Assembly (NCBI GenBank): GCA_012728445.1
Contig: JAAYFA010000144.1
Span: 1-9,075 of the forward strand
Origin: Clostridiales bacterium
GTDB lineage: Bacteria > Bacillota > Clostridia > Oscillospirales > Acutalibacteraceae
DNA length: 9,075 nt
Direction: 5' to 3'
In this document: piece by piece, positions 1-5,138 of the stretch
Layout: every line of letters begins with the position of its first letter
How positions within the stretch are numbered: position 1 is the first letter of the stretch
Notes under the pieces: model-generated
Told to the model about the DNA's origin: nothing
Database searches by the model: none
The model's input: only the letters and a program-made list of their open reading frames with translations
Program-made: the position numbers and the translations under genes

Positions 1-54
1 AAATAAGTACCCACGCCAAAATTACCGCAAAGACTCTGTTTTTTGAATATCTGC

Positions 55-72
55 ATTGAATATATATTAGCA
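55..72. promoter_or_regulatory. ARG-box-like sequence (ArgR/AhrC operator candidate)
   Basis: The 18 bases ATTGAATATATATTAGCA match the ARG-box pattern WNTGAATWWWWATTCANW at all but two positions, both in the right half-site (AG where CA is expected). ArgR/AhrC binds such boxes in many bacteria. The site is about 120 bp upstream of the phosphatase gene and far from the arginine operon promoter, which must lie beyond the right edge. The region is AT-rich, so a chance match is a real possibility. Confidence 0.25.
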
Positions 73-90
73 GGTTATATCCAAAATAAC

Positions 91-134
91 AATAACAATT
101 TTTCAATTTGCAAATAACAATTTTTCAATTTGCA
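91..134. repeat. 22-bp perfect tandem duplication
   Basis: Two identical 22-bp copies lie head to tail at 91-112 and 113-134. Each begins AATAACAATTTTTC and ends AATTTGCA. The repeat is AT-rich and sits just upstream of the proposed promoter of the phosphatase gene. Nothing coding is seen here. It looks like a recent slippage duplication; an effect on the promoter (spacing or an UP-like element) is only a guess. Confidence 0.9.
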
Positions 135-141
135 TTTGCTC

Positions 142-170
142 TTGATATACCACCTGTTTTCAGCTAAACT
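142..170 (+). promoter_or_regulatory. Candidate promoter of the HAD phosphatase gene
   Basis: TTGATA (142-147) and TAAACT (165-170) are separated by 17 bp and resemble sigma-A -35 and -10 boxes (5/6 and 4/6 matches). The -10 ends 23 bp before the first usable start codon at 194. The -10 is weak and the AT-rich surroundings offer other options. Confidence 0.4.
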
Positions 171-193
171 CAATATGTAATATTTTTTGGAGG

Positions 194-862
194 GTGAACA
201 CTATAAATCGTTTTGATACAGTATTATTTGACTTAGACGGCACTTTATTGGATACGCTCGCTGACCTTGCCGACAGTGTAAATTATGCGTTGCAGCGATA
301 TGATTTTCCCACCATTGGCGTGGACGACACCAGGCGTTTTGTCGGCAACGGGTACGCCAAACTCATAGAGCGTGCCATTCCGGACGGAACCCGCAACCCG
401 CATTTCAGCCGTTGTCTGGAAGAATTTGGGAACCATTATAATAGTAACATGATGACCCACACAAAACCGTACCCGGGCATTTTGGAGCTGCTGGCAGAAC
501 TCAAAACAAGGAACTGCCGAATGGCCGTTGTGTCGAACAAAAACGATAGCGCCGTCAAAGCACTTGTCAAACACTTTTTCGGGACGTATATACAAACCGC
601 TATCGGCGAATCTGCAGAGGTTGCGAGAAAACCGGACCCGGCATCGGTTTACAAAGCGCTGGAAGAACTCGGCGCCGATAGAAGCAGCGCGGTTTATGTT
701 GGCGATTCGGATGTGGACATCTTCACCGCACAAAATGCCGGTTTGCCGTGTATCTGTGTCGGTTGGGGGTTTAGGGACAAGGAGCTGCTGGAACAAAATG
801 GCGCCGAAAATATCATTGATCAACCTATGGAGCTGTTGGCTTTGCTCGAAGAACGATTTTAA
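194..862 (+). CDS. HAD-superfamily hydrolase, phosphoglycolate phosphatase-like
   Basis: This 222-residue protein is a soluble HAD-type phosphatase of the Gph/PGP group, predicted to hydrolyse a small phosphorylated metabolite such as 2-phosphoglycolate. All four HAD motifs are visible: the nucleophile motif DLDGT (residues 13-17), Ser114 in VVSNK, Lys146 in ARKPDP, and the acidic Mg-binding motif GDSDVD (170-175). The helical stretch at about 25-90 is the cap. Length is normal for the family. The start is odd: the GGAGGG ribosome binding site (189-194) overlaps the GTG used here, while an in-frame ATA at 203 has ideal spacing and would give a typical start (residues NRFDTVLFDLDGT after it). 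No other usual start codon lies close enough. It stands alone between its own promoter and terminator, and nothing nearby fixes the substrate. Similar proteins also include pyrophosphatases (PpaX) and beta-phosphoglucomutases. Confidence 0.88.
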   Translation: MNTINRFDTVLFDLDGTLLDTLADLADSVNYALQRYDFPTIGVDDTRRFVGNGYAKLIERAIPDGTRNPHFSRCLEEFGNHYNSNMMTHTKPYPGILELLAELKTRNCRMAVVSNKNDSAVKALVKHFFGTYIQTAIGESAEVARKPDPASVYKALEELGADRSSAVYVGDSDVDIFTAQNAGLPCICVGWGFRDKELLEQNGAENIIDQPMELLALLEERF

Positions 863-886
863 AATAACAAAGGGAAAAGATTACGA

Positions 887-916
887 GGGGCGGATGAAAA
901 TCCGTCCCCATTTTTT
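887..916 (+). terminator. Intrinsic terminator after the HAD phosphatase gene
   Basis: GGGGCGGAT (887-895) pairs with ATCCGTCCC through a GAAA tetraloop, giving a 9-bp stem with one G.T pair. A run of six T follows (911-916). It starts 24 bp after the phosphatase stop codon. The stem closely resembles the terminator at 1855-1886. Confidence 0.85.
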
Positions 917-956
917 GCATTCAAATTATTAGAACAGTATTAAACAAACCGATTTT

Positions 957-1053
957 TTATTGGAACAGCGCAATTTGCATACGGTCATTGAACCCTGTCA
1001 CCGCCAGAATGTTGGACACACGGTTCCTGACTGTCCCCTCGGAATAATTCATT
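957..1053 (-). pseudogene. Remnant: C-terminal end of a LuxR/NarL-type HTH regulator
   Basis: Read on the minus strand, about 31 codons ending in TAA (957-959) encode a peptide with the segments YSEGTVRNRVSNIL and GFNDRMQIALFQ. This matches the recognition helix and last helix of LuxR/NarL-type DNA-binding domains, which usually read ..SEGTVRN.VS.IL..L...DR.Q.A... Upstream on that strand the expected first half of the HTH (the NKEIA-like helix) and any receiver domain are absent. The reading frame runs instead into an inverted repeat (1064-1107) and unrelated sequence. No ribosome binding site or suitable start is seen. I infer the 3' tail of a lost response regulator. The assignment rests on pattern recognition of about 30 residues. 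Confidence 0.5.
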
Positions 1054-1063
1054 ATTCCATTAC

Positions 1064-1107
1064 CAACGCTGACACAAAGGCGCCGAACCATTTTTGTGTC
1101 AGCGTTG
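1064..1107. repeat. Perfect inverted repeat, 15-bp arms
   Basis: CAACGCTGACACAAA (1064-1078) and its exact reverse complement (1093-1107) flank a 14-nt loop that contains GGCGCC. No T-run follows on the plus strand, so it does not look like an intrinsic terminator. It lies between the LuxR-type remnant and the antitoxin promoter. It could be a small non-autonomous element or an operator-like site for the toxin-antitoxin promoter 47 bp away. Confidence 0.85.
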
Positions 1108-1153
1108 AATTGTTTCTCGAATCCTTTCCTTTGTATTTTGTAGTGACATTGTA

Positions 1154-1181
1154 TTGACATTTTTGTTTGTTCGGTTATACT
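1154..1181 (+). promoter_or_regulatory. Sigma-A-type promoter of the toxin-antitoxin module
   Basis: A consensus -35 TTGACA (1154-1159) is followed after 16 bp by TATACT (1176-1181), a 5/6 match to the -10 box. The -10 ends 22 bp before the antitoxin start at 1204. RelB-type antitoxins usually repress their own promoter, so binding around this site is likely by family knowledge. No obvious RelB operator was identified beyond the inverted repeat upstream. Confidence 0.7.
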
Positions 1182-1203
1182 AATGGTAAAGGGGATGATA
1201 TCA

Positions 1204-1527
1204 ATGCCAGATAATATTTCGGTTGCCAATTCTCCAAAAACTGCAACCTTCCAAATGCGCATCAATCCGGACGTTAAAAACCGCGCCGAAGACATCTATT
1301 CACGCTGTGGAATGACACTTACGGATGCAATCAATGTTTTTCTTCAGCAATCTTTAAATGTTGGAGGTCTGCCTTTACTTGTGACTCAAAACAGCAAAGA
1401 AGCTCTTAGAGAACAGGCGATTGCCATTCTTATGAGTGAATTAAAAAAGGGAAAAGACTCCGTCAAATCGGACAAGGCTTGGATTTCGGAAAAAGATATT
1501 CTTGCTGAGTTCGGTACCGATGTATGA
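1204..1527 (+). CDS. RelB/DinJ-family antitoxin
   Basis: This 107-residue antitoxin should neutralise the toxin encoded directly downstream and repress the shared promoter. Residues 12-60, with the segments TATFQMRINPDVKNRAEDIY and MTLTDAINVFLQQ then GGLPL, match the ribbon-helix-helix DNA-binding region of the RelB/DinJ family. The charged C-terminal part (about 65-107) would wrap the toxin. I chose the ATG at 1204 because AAAGGGG (1188-1194) stands 9 nt before it. The earlier in-frame ATG at 1183 lies only 1 nt after the -10 box and has no ribosome binding site. The stop codon overlaps the toxin start (ATGA, 1524-1527), a classic sign of translational coupling. The pair forms a self-contained module between two terminators and is plausibly mobile. 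Confidence 0.88.
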   Translation: MPDNISVANSPKTATFQMRINPDVKNRAEDIYSRCGMTLTDAINVFLQQSLNVGGLPLLVTQNSKEALREQAIAILMSELKKGKDSVKSDKAWISEKDILAEFGTDV

Positions 1528-1835
1528 GGATAAGATACACGCCACAGGCACAAACGGATTTGCGGGAAGTCCGTGATTACATATCCAATGTCTTGAAAAA
1601 TCCGGTTGCCGCAAAAAATGTAACCGGCAGAATTATTCGCAGCTGTCACAAGCTTTCCGACCAACCAAACATGGGCGCAAGCCTGCAGGGCAAGACCGGG
1701 AGAAATACGGATTACCGCTATCTTATTTGTGAAAATCACATCGCTTTTTATGAAGTACAACTTGACTGCGTTTGTATTATACGCATACCGGACGGCAGAA
1801 CAGACTACATGTGGACATTATTTTCAGGAAACTGA
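1524..1835 (+). CDS. RelE/ParE-family toxin
   Basis: This 103-residue protein is the toxin half of the module. Family members are small compact proteins, either ribosome-dependent mRNA endonucleases (RelE, YafQ) or gyrase inhibitors (ParE); the sequence does not decide between these. The N-terminal MRIRYTPQAQTDLREVRDYI is the usual beta strand and first helix. The core strands are at 64-78 (YRYLICENHIAFYEV). The last motif is RIPDGRTDYMWTLF at 87-100. Many relatives have RILHGRRDY there, so the usual His is Asp in this protein. The other conserved positions (GR, DY) are kept. The start overlaps the antitoxin stop by 4 bp. Length is typical and there is no sign of truncation. Confidence 0.85.
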   Translation: MRIRYTPQAQTDLREVRDYISNVLKNPVAAKNVTGRIIRSCHKLSDQPNMGASLQGKTGRNTDYRYLICENHIAFYEVQLDCVCIIRIPDGRTDYMWTLFSGN

Positions 1836-1854
1836 ATACGGAACAACAAATACA

Positions 1855-1886
1855 GGGGCGGATTTTCATCCACCCCCATCTTTTTT
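1855..1886. terminator. Probable bidirectional terminator between toxin and argF
   Basis: GGGGCGGAT (1855-1863) pairs with ATCCACCCC across a 4-nt loop with one C-A mismatch, followed by TTTTTT (1881-1886) on the plus strand, 19 bp after the toxin stop. Read on the minus strand, the same stem becomes fully paired (G.U at the mismatch) with a GAAA loop. It is followed by a looser T-rich stretch and lies 20 bp after the argF stop at 1906. It therefore suits both converging transcripts, better for the plus strand. Confidence 0.75.
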
Positions 1887-1905
1887 ATAAGTTTTATTTA
1901 CCGTA

Positions 1906-2811
1906 CTACTCCATGAGCATAACCATCACGGCTTTTTGCGCATGGAGCCTGTTTTCCGCCTCTTCAAAAATCTCCGCGGAATGCGATTCAAAAACCTCGG
2001 CGGTTATCTCCTCGCCTCTGTGCGCGGGCAGGCAATGTTGCACCAAACAATCGTCATTGGCTACACTTAAAAGCTCGGTGTTCACTTGATAAATACCTTC
2101 AAATGCTGCCCGGCGTTTTTCCATTTCCGCCTCTTGGCCCATAGACGCCCAAACATCGGTAAAAATAACATCGGCGCCTTGCGCCGCTTCCATCGGGTCG
2201 CGGCAAAGAGCAAATTCCGGAAAGTCCTTGGCAAAATCAAGAATGGTGGGGTCGGGGTCATAGCCTTCGGGGCAAGCCACGCTGACGCTCATACCGGTTT
2301 TAAGTCCGCCAACGATAAGCGAATTTGTCATGTTGTTGCCGTCGCCGATATAACACATCTTTAGGCCCTCGAGCGCCCCCTTATATTCCCTGACCGTCAT
2401 AAGGTCGGCCAGCACTTGGCAGGGGTGGCAGACATCCGTGAGTCCGTTGATCACCGGAATATCGCCGTATTCCGCGAGCGCTTCCACCTCGCTTTGGTCA
2501 AAGGTACGAATCATGATGCCATCGATATAGCGGGACAACACGCGTGCGGTGTCCTCCACCGGTTCGCCTCTTTTAATCTGCATATCCGTTGCGTTGAGGT
2601 AGAGGGCTTGGCCGCCCAGCTGGAACATGCCCGCTTCAAAGGATATTCTTGTGCGGGTGGATGATTTTTGGAAAATCATGCCGAGGCTTTTGCCTTCCAA
2701 GCGACGGTGCAGAATGCCGTTCTTCTTTTCGTATTTAAGCTGATCCGCCAGGTTCAAAATATCCAATATTTCCTCGCCGGTCAGGTCAAGCAGTTTTAAT
2801 AGATGTTTCAT
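1906..2811 (-). CDS. argF: Ornithine carbamoyltransferase
   Basis: This enzyme transfers the carbamoyl group of carbamoyl phosphate to ornithine, giving citrulline in the cytoplasm. The 301-residue protein has the carbamoyl-phosphate motif SSTRTR (50-55), His129-Pro-Cys-Gln in the HPCQ motif, the ornithine-loop region DVWASMG (219-225) and the HCLP motif (259-262) with the catalytic Cys. Length is normal (about 300-310). I start at the ATG at 2811 because GGAGGG stands 6 nt upstream and the protein then begins MKHLLKLLDLT, as usual. A longer frame from 2868 would add 19 residues translated from the 11-bp repeat region and has no support. It is the last gene of the operon. The 129-bp gap to argD holds two repeat arrays and a hairpin. 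A terminator follows 20 bp after its stop. Confidence 0.97.
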   Translation of the reverse strand: MKHLLKLLDLTGEEILDILNLADQLKYEKKNGILHRRLEGKSLGMIFQKSSTRTRISFEAGMFQLGGQALYLNATDMQIKRGEPVEDTARVLSRYIDGIMIRTFDQSEVEALAEYGDIPVINGLTDVCHPCQVLADLMTVREYKGALEGLKMCYIGDGNNMTNSLIVGGLKTGMSVSVACPEGYDPDPTILDFAKDFPEFALCRDPMEAAQGADVIFTDVWASMGQEAEMEKRRAAFEGIYQVNTELLSVANDDCLVQHCLPAHRGEEITAEVFESHSAEIFEEAENRLHAQKAVMVMLME

Positions 2812-2848
2812 GCGGTTCCCTCCATTTTTATCCCGGTTTTGGGGCGTT

Positions 2849-2892
2849 GGTGAGCGATCGGTGAGCAATGGGTGAACGATGGGTGAGCAATT
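2849..2892 (+). repeat. 11-bp tandem repeat array A (argD-argF gap)
   Basis: Four head-to-tail 11-bp units fill 2849-2892: GGTGAGCGATC, GGTGAGCAATG, GGTGAACGATG and GGTGAGCAATT. The same unit family occurs at 5060-5136 and, inverted, at 2931-2974. The array lies in the leader between argD and argF, 37 bp before the argF start, antisense to operon transcription as written. There are no spacers of constant length, so this is not CRISPR. Confidence 0.95.
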
Positions 2893-2901
2893 GTTTTTCC
2901 G

Positions 2902-2926
2902 AGAGCCGGCAAAACCGGCTCTTTTT
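2902..2926 (+). terminator. Terminator-like hairpin facing against the arg operon
   Basis: AGAGCCGG (2902-2909) and CCGGCTCT (2915-2922) form a perfect 8-bp stem with a CAAAA loop, followed on the plus strand by five T (2922-2926). The T-run therefore terminates plus-strand, that is antisense, transcription. On the minus strand, where argD-argF is read, the stem is followed by CGGAAAAAC and is not a terminator. There it could shield the argD 3' end or slow ribonucleases. No plus-strand gene precedes it. Confidence 0.6.
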
Positions 2927-2930
2927 CCCC

Positions 2931-2974
2931 TATCGCTTCTCTACTGCTTCTCCACCGCTTCACCATTGCTTTTC
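2931..2974 (-). repeat. 11-bp tandem repeat array B (overlaps 3' end of argD)
   Basis: Read on the minus strand the units are GAAAAGCAATG, GTGAAGCGGTG, GAGAAGCAGTA and GAGAAGCGATA. They share the 11-bp period and the pattern GnKRAGCRRT with array A on the opposite strand. The argD stop codon (2941-2943) lies inside the array, so the last residues of ArgD are encoded by repeat units. The family link to array A is an inference from period and shared positions, since units differ at several bases. Confidence 0.75.
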
Positions 2975-4143
2975 AACGCAAGGACTCTCTCGAGTATCGC
3001 CAGCCCTTGGTCGATTTCGTCAAAGGTGATAACGAGCGGCGGCAGCAAGCGCAGACAATCCTTCGCGGTTAAAATCAGCAAGCCGTTTTCAATGCACTGT
3101 GCGACAACTTCTTTGGCCGGTATCGTTTTCAACTTTACCCCCAGCATCATCCCCATGCCACGCACGCTGTCGACTCCCTCGAATTTCTCCAGTTTTTCTT
3201 TGATATATTCGCCTTTGGCTTTTATTTCGTAAAGCTTGTTGTCATCAAGAAAACGGAGCACTTCCAGAGCGCCGGCGCAAATAATGGGGTTGCCACCGAA
3301 GGTAGAGCCGTGTGTACCGGGTGTGAGCACTCGGCCGAATTCTTCCTCACAAAGGCAAGCACCTATTGGTAAACAATTGCCCAAACCCTTGGCGGTGGTT
3401 ACGATATCCGGTTTTTGCCCATAATGTTCCCAAGCGAAAAACTTGCCTGTTCTGCCGATGCCTGTTTGCACCTCGTCGCAAACAAGCAGAATATCCTGCT
3501 CGGTGCATAGCGCTCTTGCGGCTTCGACAAACGCTGAATCAATCGGCAATACGCCGCCCTCCCCTTGGATAATTTCGATAAATAACGCACAGACACTTGA
3601 ATCCAAGGCTTTTTCCAGCGCCTCGATGTCGTTTGTCGGCGTGTAGCGAAAACCTTCCGGGAACGGATGAAAATATTGATGATACTCTGCCTGCCCCGTT
3701 GCCGTAACCGTTGCCAAGGTTCTGCCGTGGAAGGAATTGACAAGTGAAACGATCGTTCCTCTACCCTCGCCATACCTGTCAAAACTGTATTTTCTGGCCA
3801 ATTTAATCGCGCACTCGTTGGCCTCCGCACCGGAGTTTGCAAAAAAGATGCGGTCAAAACCGGACTTTCTGCAAAGTTCCGCCGCCAAATCGGTTTGCAC
3901 CGGATTATAATACAGATTGGAGATGTGCTGCAACTTGCCCGCCTGAGAACTAACCGCCTTTACCCAGCCCTCATGCGCATAGCCCAAGGAGTTGACAGCG
4001 ATACCGGCAGTGAAGTCAATATACTCTTTGCCGTCGCTGTCTTGAAGTGTCGCCCCTTGGCCACTGACAATGGCGGTGTTAAAACGGGCGTAGGTCGGCA
4101 TGAAGTATTCGTCTGCCGTATTTTTTATATCATTAAAATTCAT
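2941..4143 (-). CDS. argD: Acetylornithine aminotransferase
   Basis: This PLP enzyme converts N-acetylglutamate semialdehyde and glutamate to N-acetylornithine and 2-oxoglutarate. The 400-residue protein shows the class-III aminotransferase signs: NSGAEANE (103-110) for the cofactor phosphate, SFHGRT (137-142), DEVQTGIGRTG (223-233) with the Asp that contacts PLP, and Lys252 in TTAKGLGNCLPIGA as the Schiff-base lysine. THGSTFGGNP follows at 277-286. Start choice: GGAG lies 6 nt before the ATG at 4143, while the ATG four codons upstream (4155) overlaps that site and has no good one of its own. The last about ten residues (KSNGEAVEKQ) come from 11-bp repeat units and look like an added tail after the final helix. 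It follows argB by 27 bp, so the two are surely co-transcribed. Confidence 0.96.
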   Translation of the reverse strand: MNFNDIKNTADEYFMPTYARFNTAIVSGQGATLQDSDGKEYIDFTAGIAVNSLGYAHEGWVKAVSSQAGKLQHISNLYYNPVQTDLAAELCRKSGFDRIFFANSGAEANECAIKLARKYSFDRYGEGRGTIVSLVNSFHGRTLATVTATGQAEYHQYFHPFPEGFRYTPTNDIEALEKALDSSVCALFIEIIQGEGGVLPIDSAFVEAARALCTEQDILLVCDEVQTGIGRTGKFFAWEHYGQKPDIVTTAKGLGNCLPIGACLCEEEFGRVLTPGTHGSTFGGNPIICAGALEVLRFLDDNKLYEIKAKGEYIKEKLEKFEGVDSVRGMGMMLGVKLKTIPAKEVVAQCIENGLLILTAKDCLRLLPPLVITFDEIDQGLAILERVLALKSNGEAVEKQ

Positions 4144-4170
4144 ATTATTCTCCATTTAAAATCACTGTAA

Positions 4171-5025
4171 TTAAACAAACATCGTTCCAACGCCGTCGTC
4201 CGAAAGTATTTCAATCAAGACCGCATGCTCCACCCTGCCGTCGATAATGGTGGTGCGTTTTACACCGCGGCGCACGGCCTCCACACAGCAGTCGACTTTC
4301 GGTATCATGCCGCCGGATATGATGCCTTTATTTTTAAGCGCCTGCACCTCGCTGACCTTGACTTCCGGAATCAGCGTGCTTTCGTCATCCTTGTCCCTTA
4401 AAAGGCCTTTGACATCTGTCAGGAGCAACAGCCTTTGTGCATGCAGTTCGGCCGCAATTCTCGCCGCAGCGGCATCGGCATTGATGTTATAGACAACCCC
4501 GTCCCCCGCGCCGATGGCGGAGACAACCGGGATATATCCTTTTTCCAGCATATCGGTAATCACTTGAACATCCATACTATCGATATTGCCGACAAAGCCC
4601 AAATCCCCGCTGTCGGTTTTCTTGGATGCTTTAATGAGTCCCGCATCAAGCCCTGATATTCCCAGCGCCCTGCCCCCGCGGCTGACAAGCAACTGGACAA
4701 GGTCCTTGTTGATTTTACCGGCCAGTACCATTTGAACAACCTCTGCCGTTTCTTGATCCGTATAGCGCAGCCCATTGACAAACGTGCTCTCTTTGCCCAT
4801 TTTATCCAGCACTTTCGTAATTTCCGGCCCGCCGCCGTGCACCAAAACCACCTTGATGCCGACTAGCGACAGCAAGACAATATCCGTCATCATCCTATCC
4901 CTGAGTTCATCGGATATCATGGCGTTGCCACCGTATTTAATCACGACGATTTTGTTGTTGTATTCTCGAATATAAGGCAGCGCCTGCACCAGAATTTCGG
5001 CCTTGTCAAAATCGGATATGTTCAT
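4171..5025 (-). CDS. argB: Acetylglutamate kinase
   Basis: This enzyme phosphorylates N-acetylglutamate with ATP, the second and usually rate-setting step in organisms with the cyclic pathway. The 284-residue protein has Lys30 and GGN (32-34) at the nucleotide site, the glycine loop HGGGPEI (63-69), the NADAAAARIA segment (182-191) and Lys243 in GGMIPKV (238-244), and it ends in GVGTMFV as is usual. An N-terminal helix (KAEILVQALPYIREYNNK) precedes the first strand. In the family this extension marks the hexameric, arginine-inhibited type, so feedback inhibition is likely (inference). AAGGAG lies upstream of two adjacent starts, GTG at 5028 and ATG at 5025, with spacing 6 and 9; either is possible. 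The 110-bp gap to argJ is mostly an 11-bp repeat array. Confidence 0.97.
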   Translation of the reverse strand: MNISDFDKAEILVQALPYIREYNNKIVVIKYGGNAMISDELRDRMMTDIVLLSLVGIKVVLVHGGGPEITKVLDKMGKESTFVNGLRYTDQETAEVVQMVLAGKINKDLVQLLVSRGGRALGISGLDAGLIKASKKTDSGDLGFVGNIDSMDVQVITDMLEKGYIPVVSAIGAGDGVVYNINADAAAARIAAELHAQRLLLLTDVKGLLRDKDDESTLIPEVKVSEVQALKNKGIISGGMIPKVDCCVEAVRRGVKRTTIIDGRVEHAVLIEILSDDGVGTMFV

Positions 5026-5059
5026 CACTTAAATCTCCTTGAAATTGAATTTGTATCTT

Positions 5060-5136
5060 GTTGAACAGCTGCTGAGCGATAGGTGAGCAATTGTTGAACC
5101 ATTGCTCAGCGATTGTTCACCCATTGCTAAACTATT
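5060..5136 (+). repeat. 11-bp tandem repeat array C (argJ-argB gap)
   Basis: Seven contiguous 11-bp units run from 5060 to 5136: GTTGAACAGCT, GCTGAGCGATA, GGTGAGCAATT, GTTGAACCATT, GCTCAGCGATT, GTTCACCCATT and GCTAAACTATT. G1, T3, A5 and C7 are invariant in all seven, and ATT at 9-11 nearly so, while positions 2, 4, 6 and 8 vary. The GnTnAnC core equals its own reverse complement. The middle (5071-5110) is a 40-bp imperfect palindrome centred on CAATTG. The array begins 2 bp after the argJ stop and ends 34 bp before argB. Confidence 0.9.
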
Positions 5137-5138
5137 CT

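Noticed and set aside
245..823. 192-codon minus-strand frame opposite the phosphatase gene
   Set aside because: It is fully contained in a gene with all four HAD motifs, and its product resembles no family. It is a shadow frame.
1183..1203. Antitoxin start at the upstream ATG (1183)
   Set aside because: It lies 1 nt after the -10 box, upstream of any plausible transcription start, and has no ribosome binding site.
2812..2868. Longer argF start adding 19 residues
   Set aside because: The extension translates the 11-bp repeat region. GGAGGG sits just before the internal ATG at 2811, which gives the usual protein start.
2849..5136. CRISPR array
   Set aside because: The repeats are 11 bp, directly abutting, without unique spacers, and no cas genes are present.
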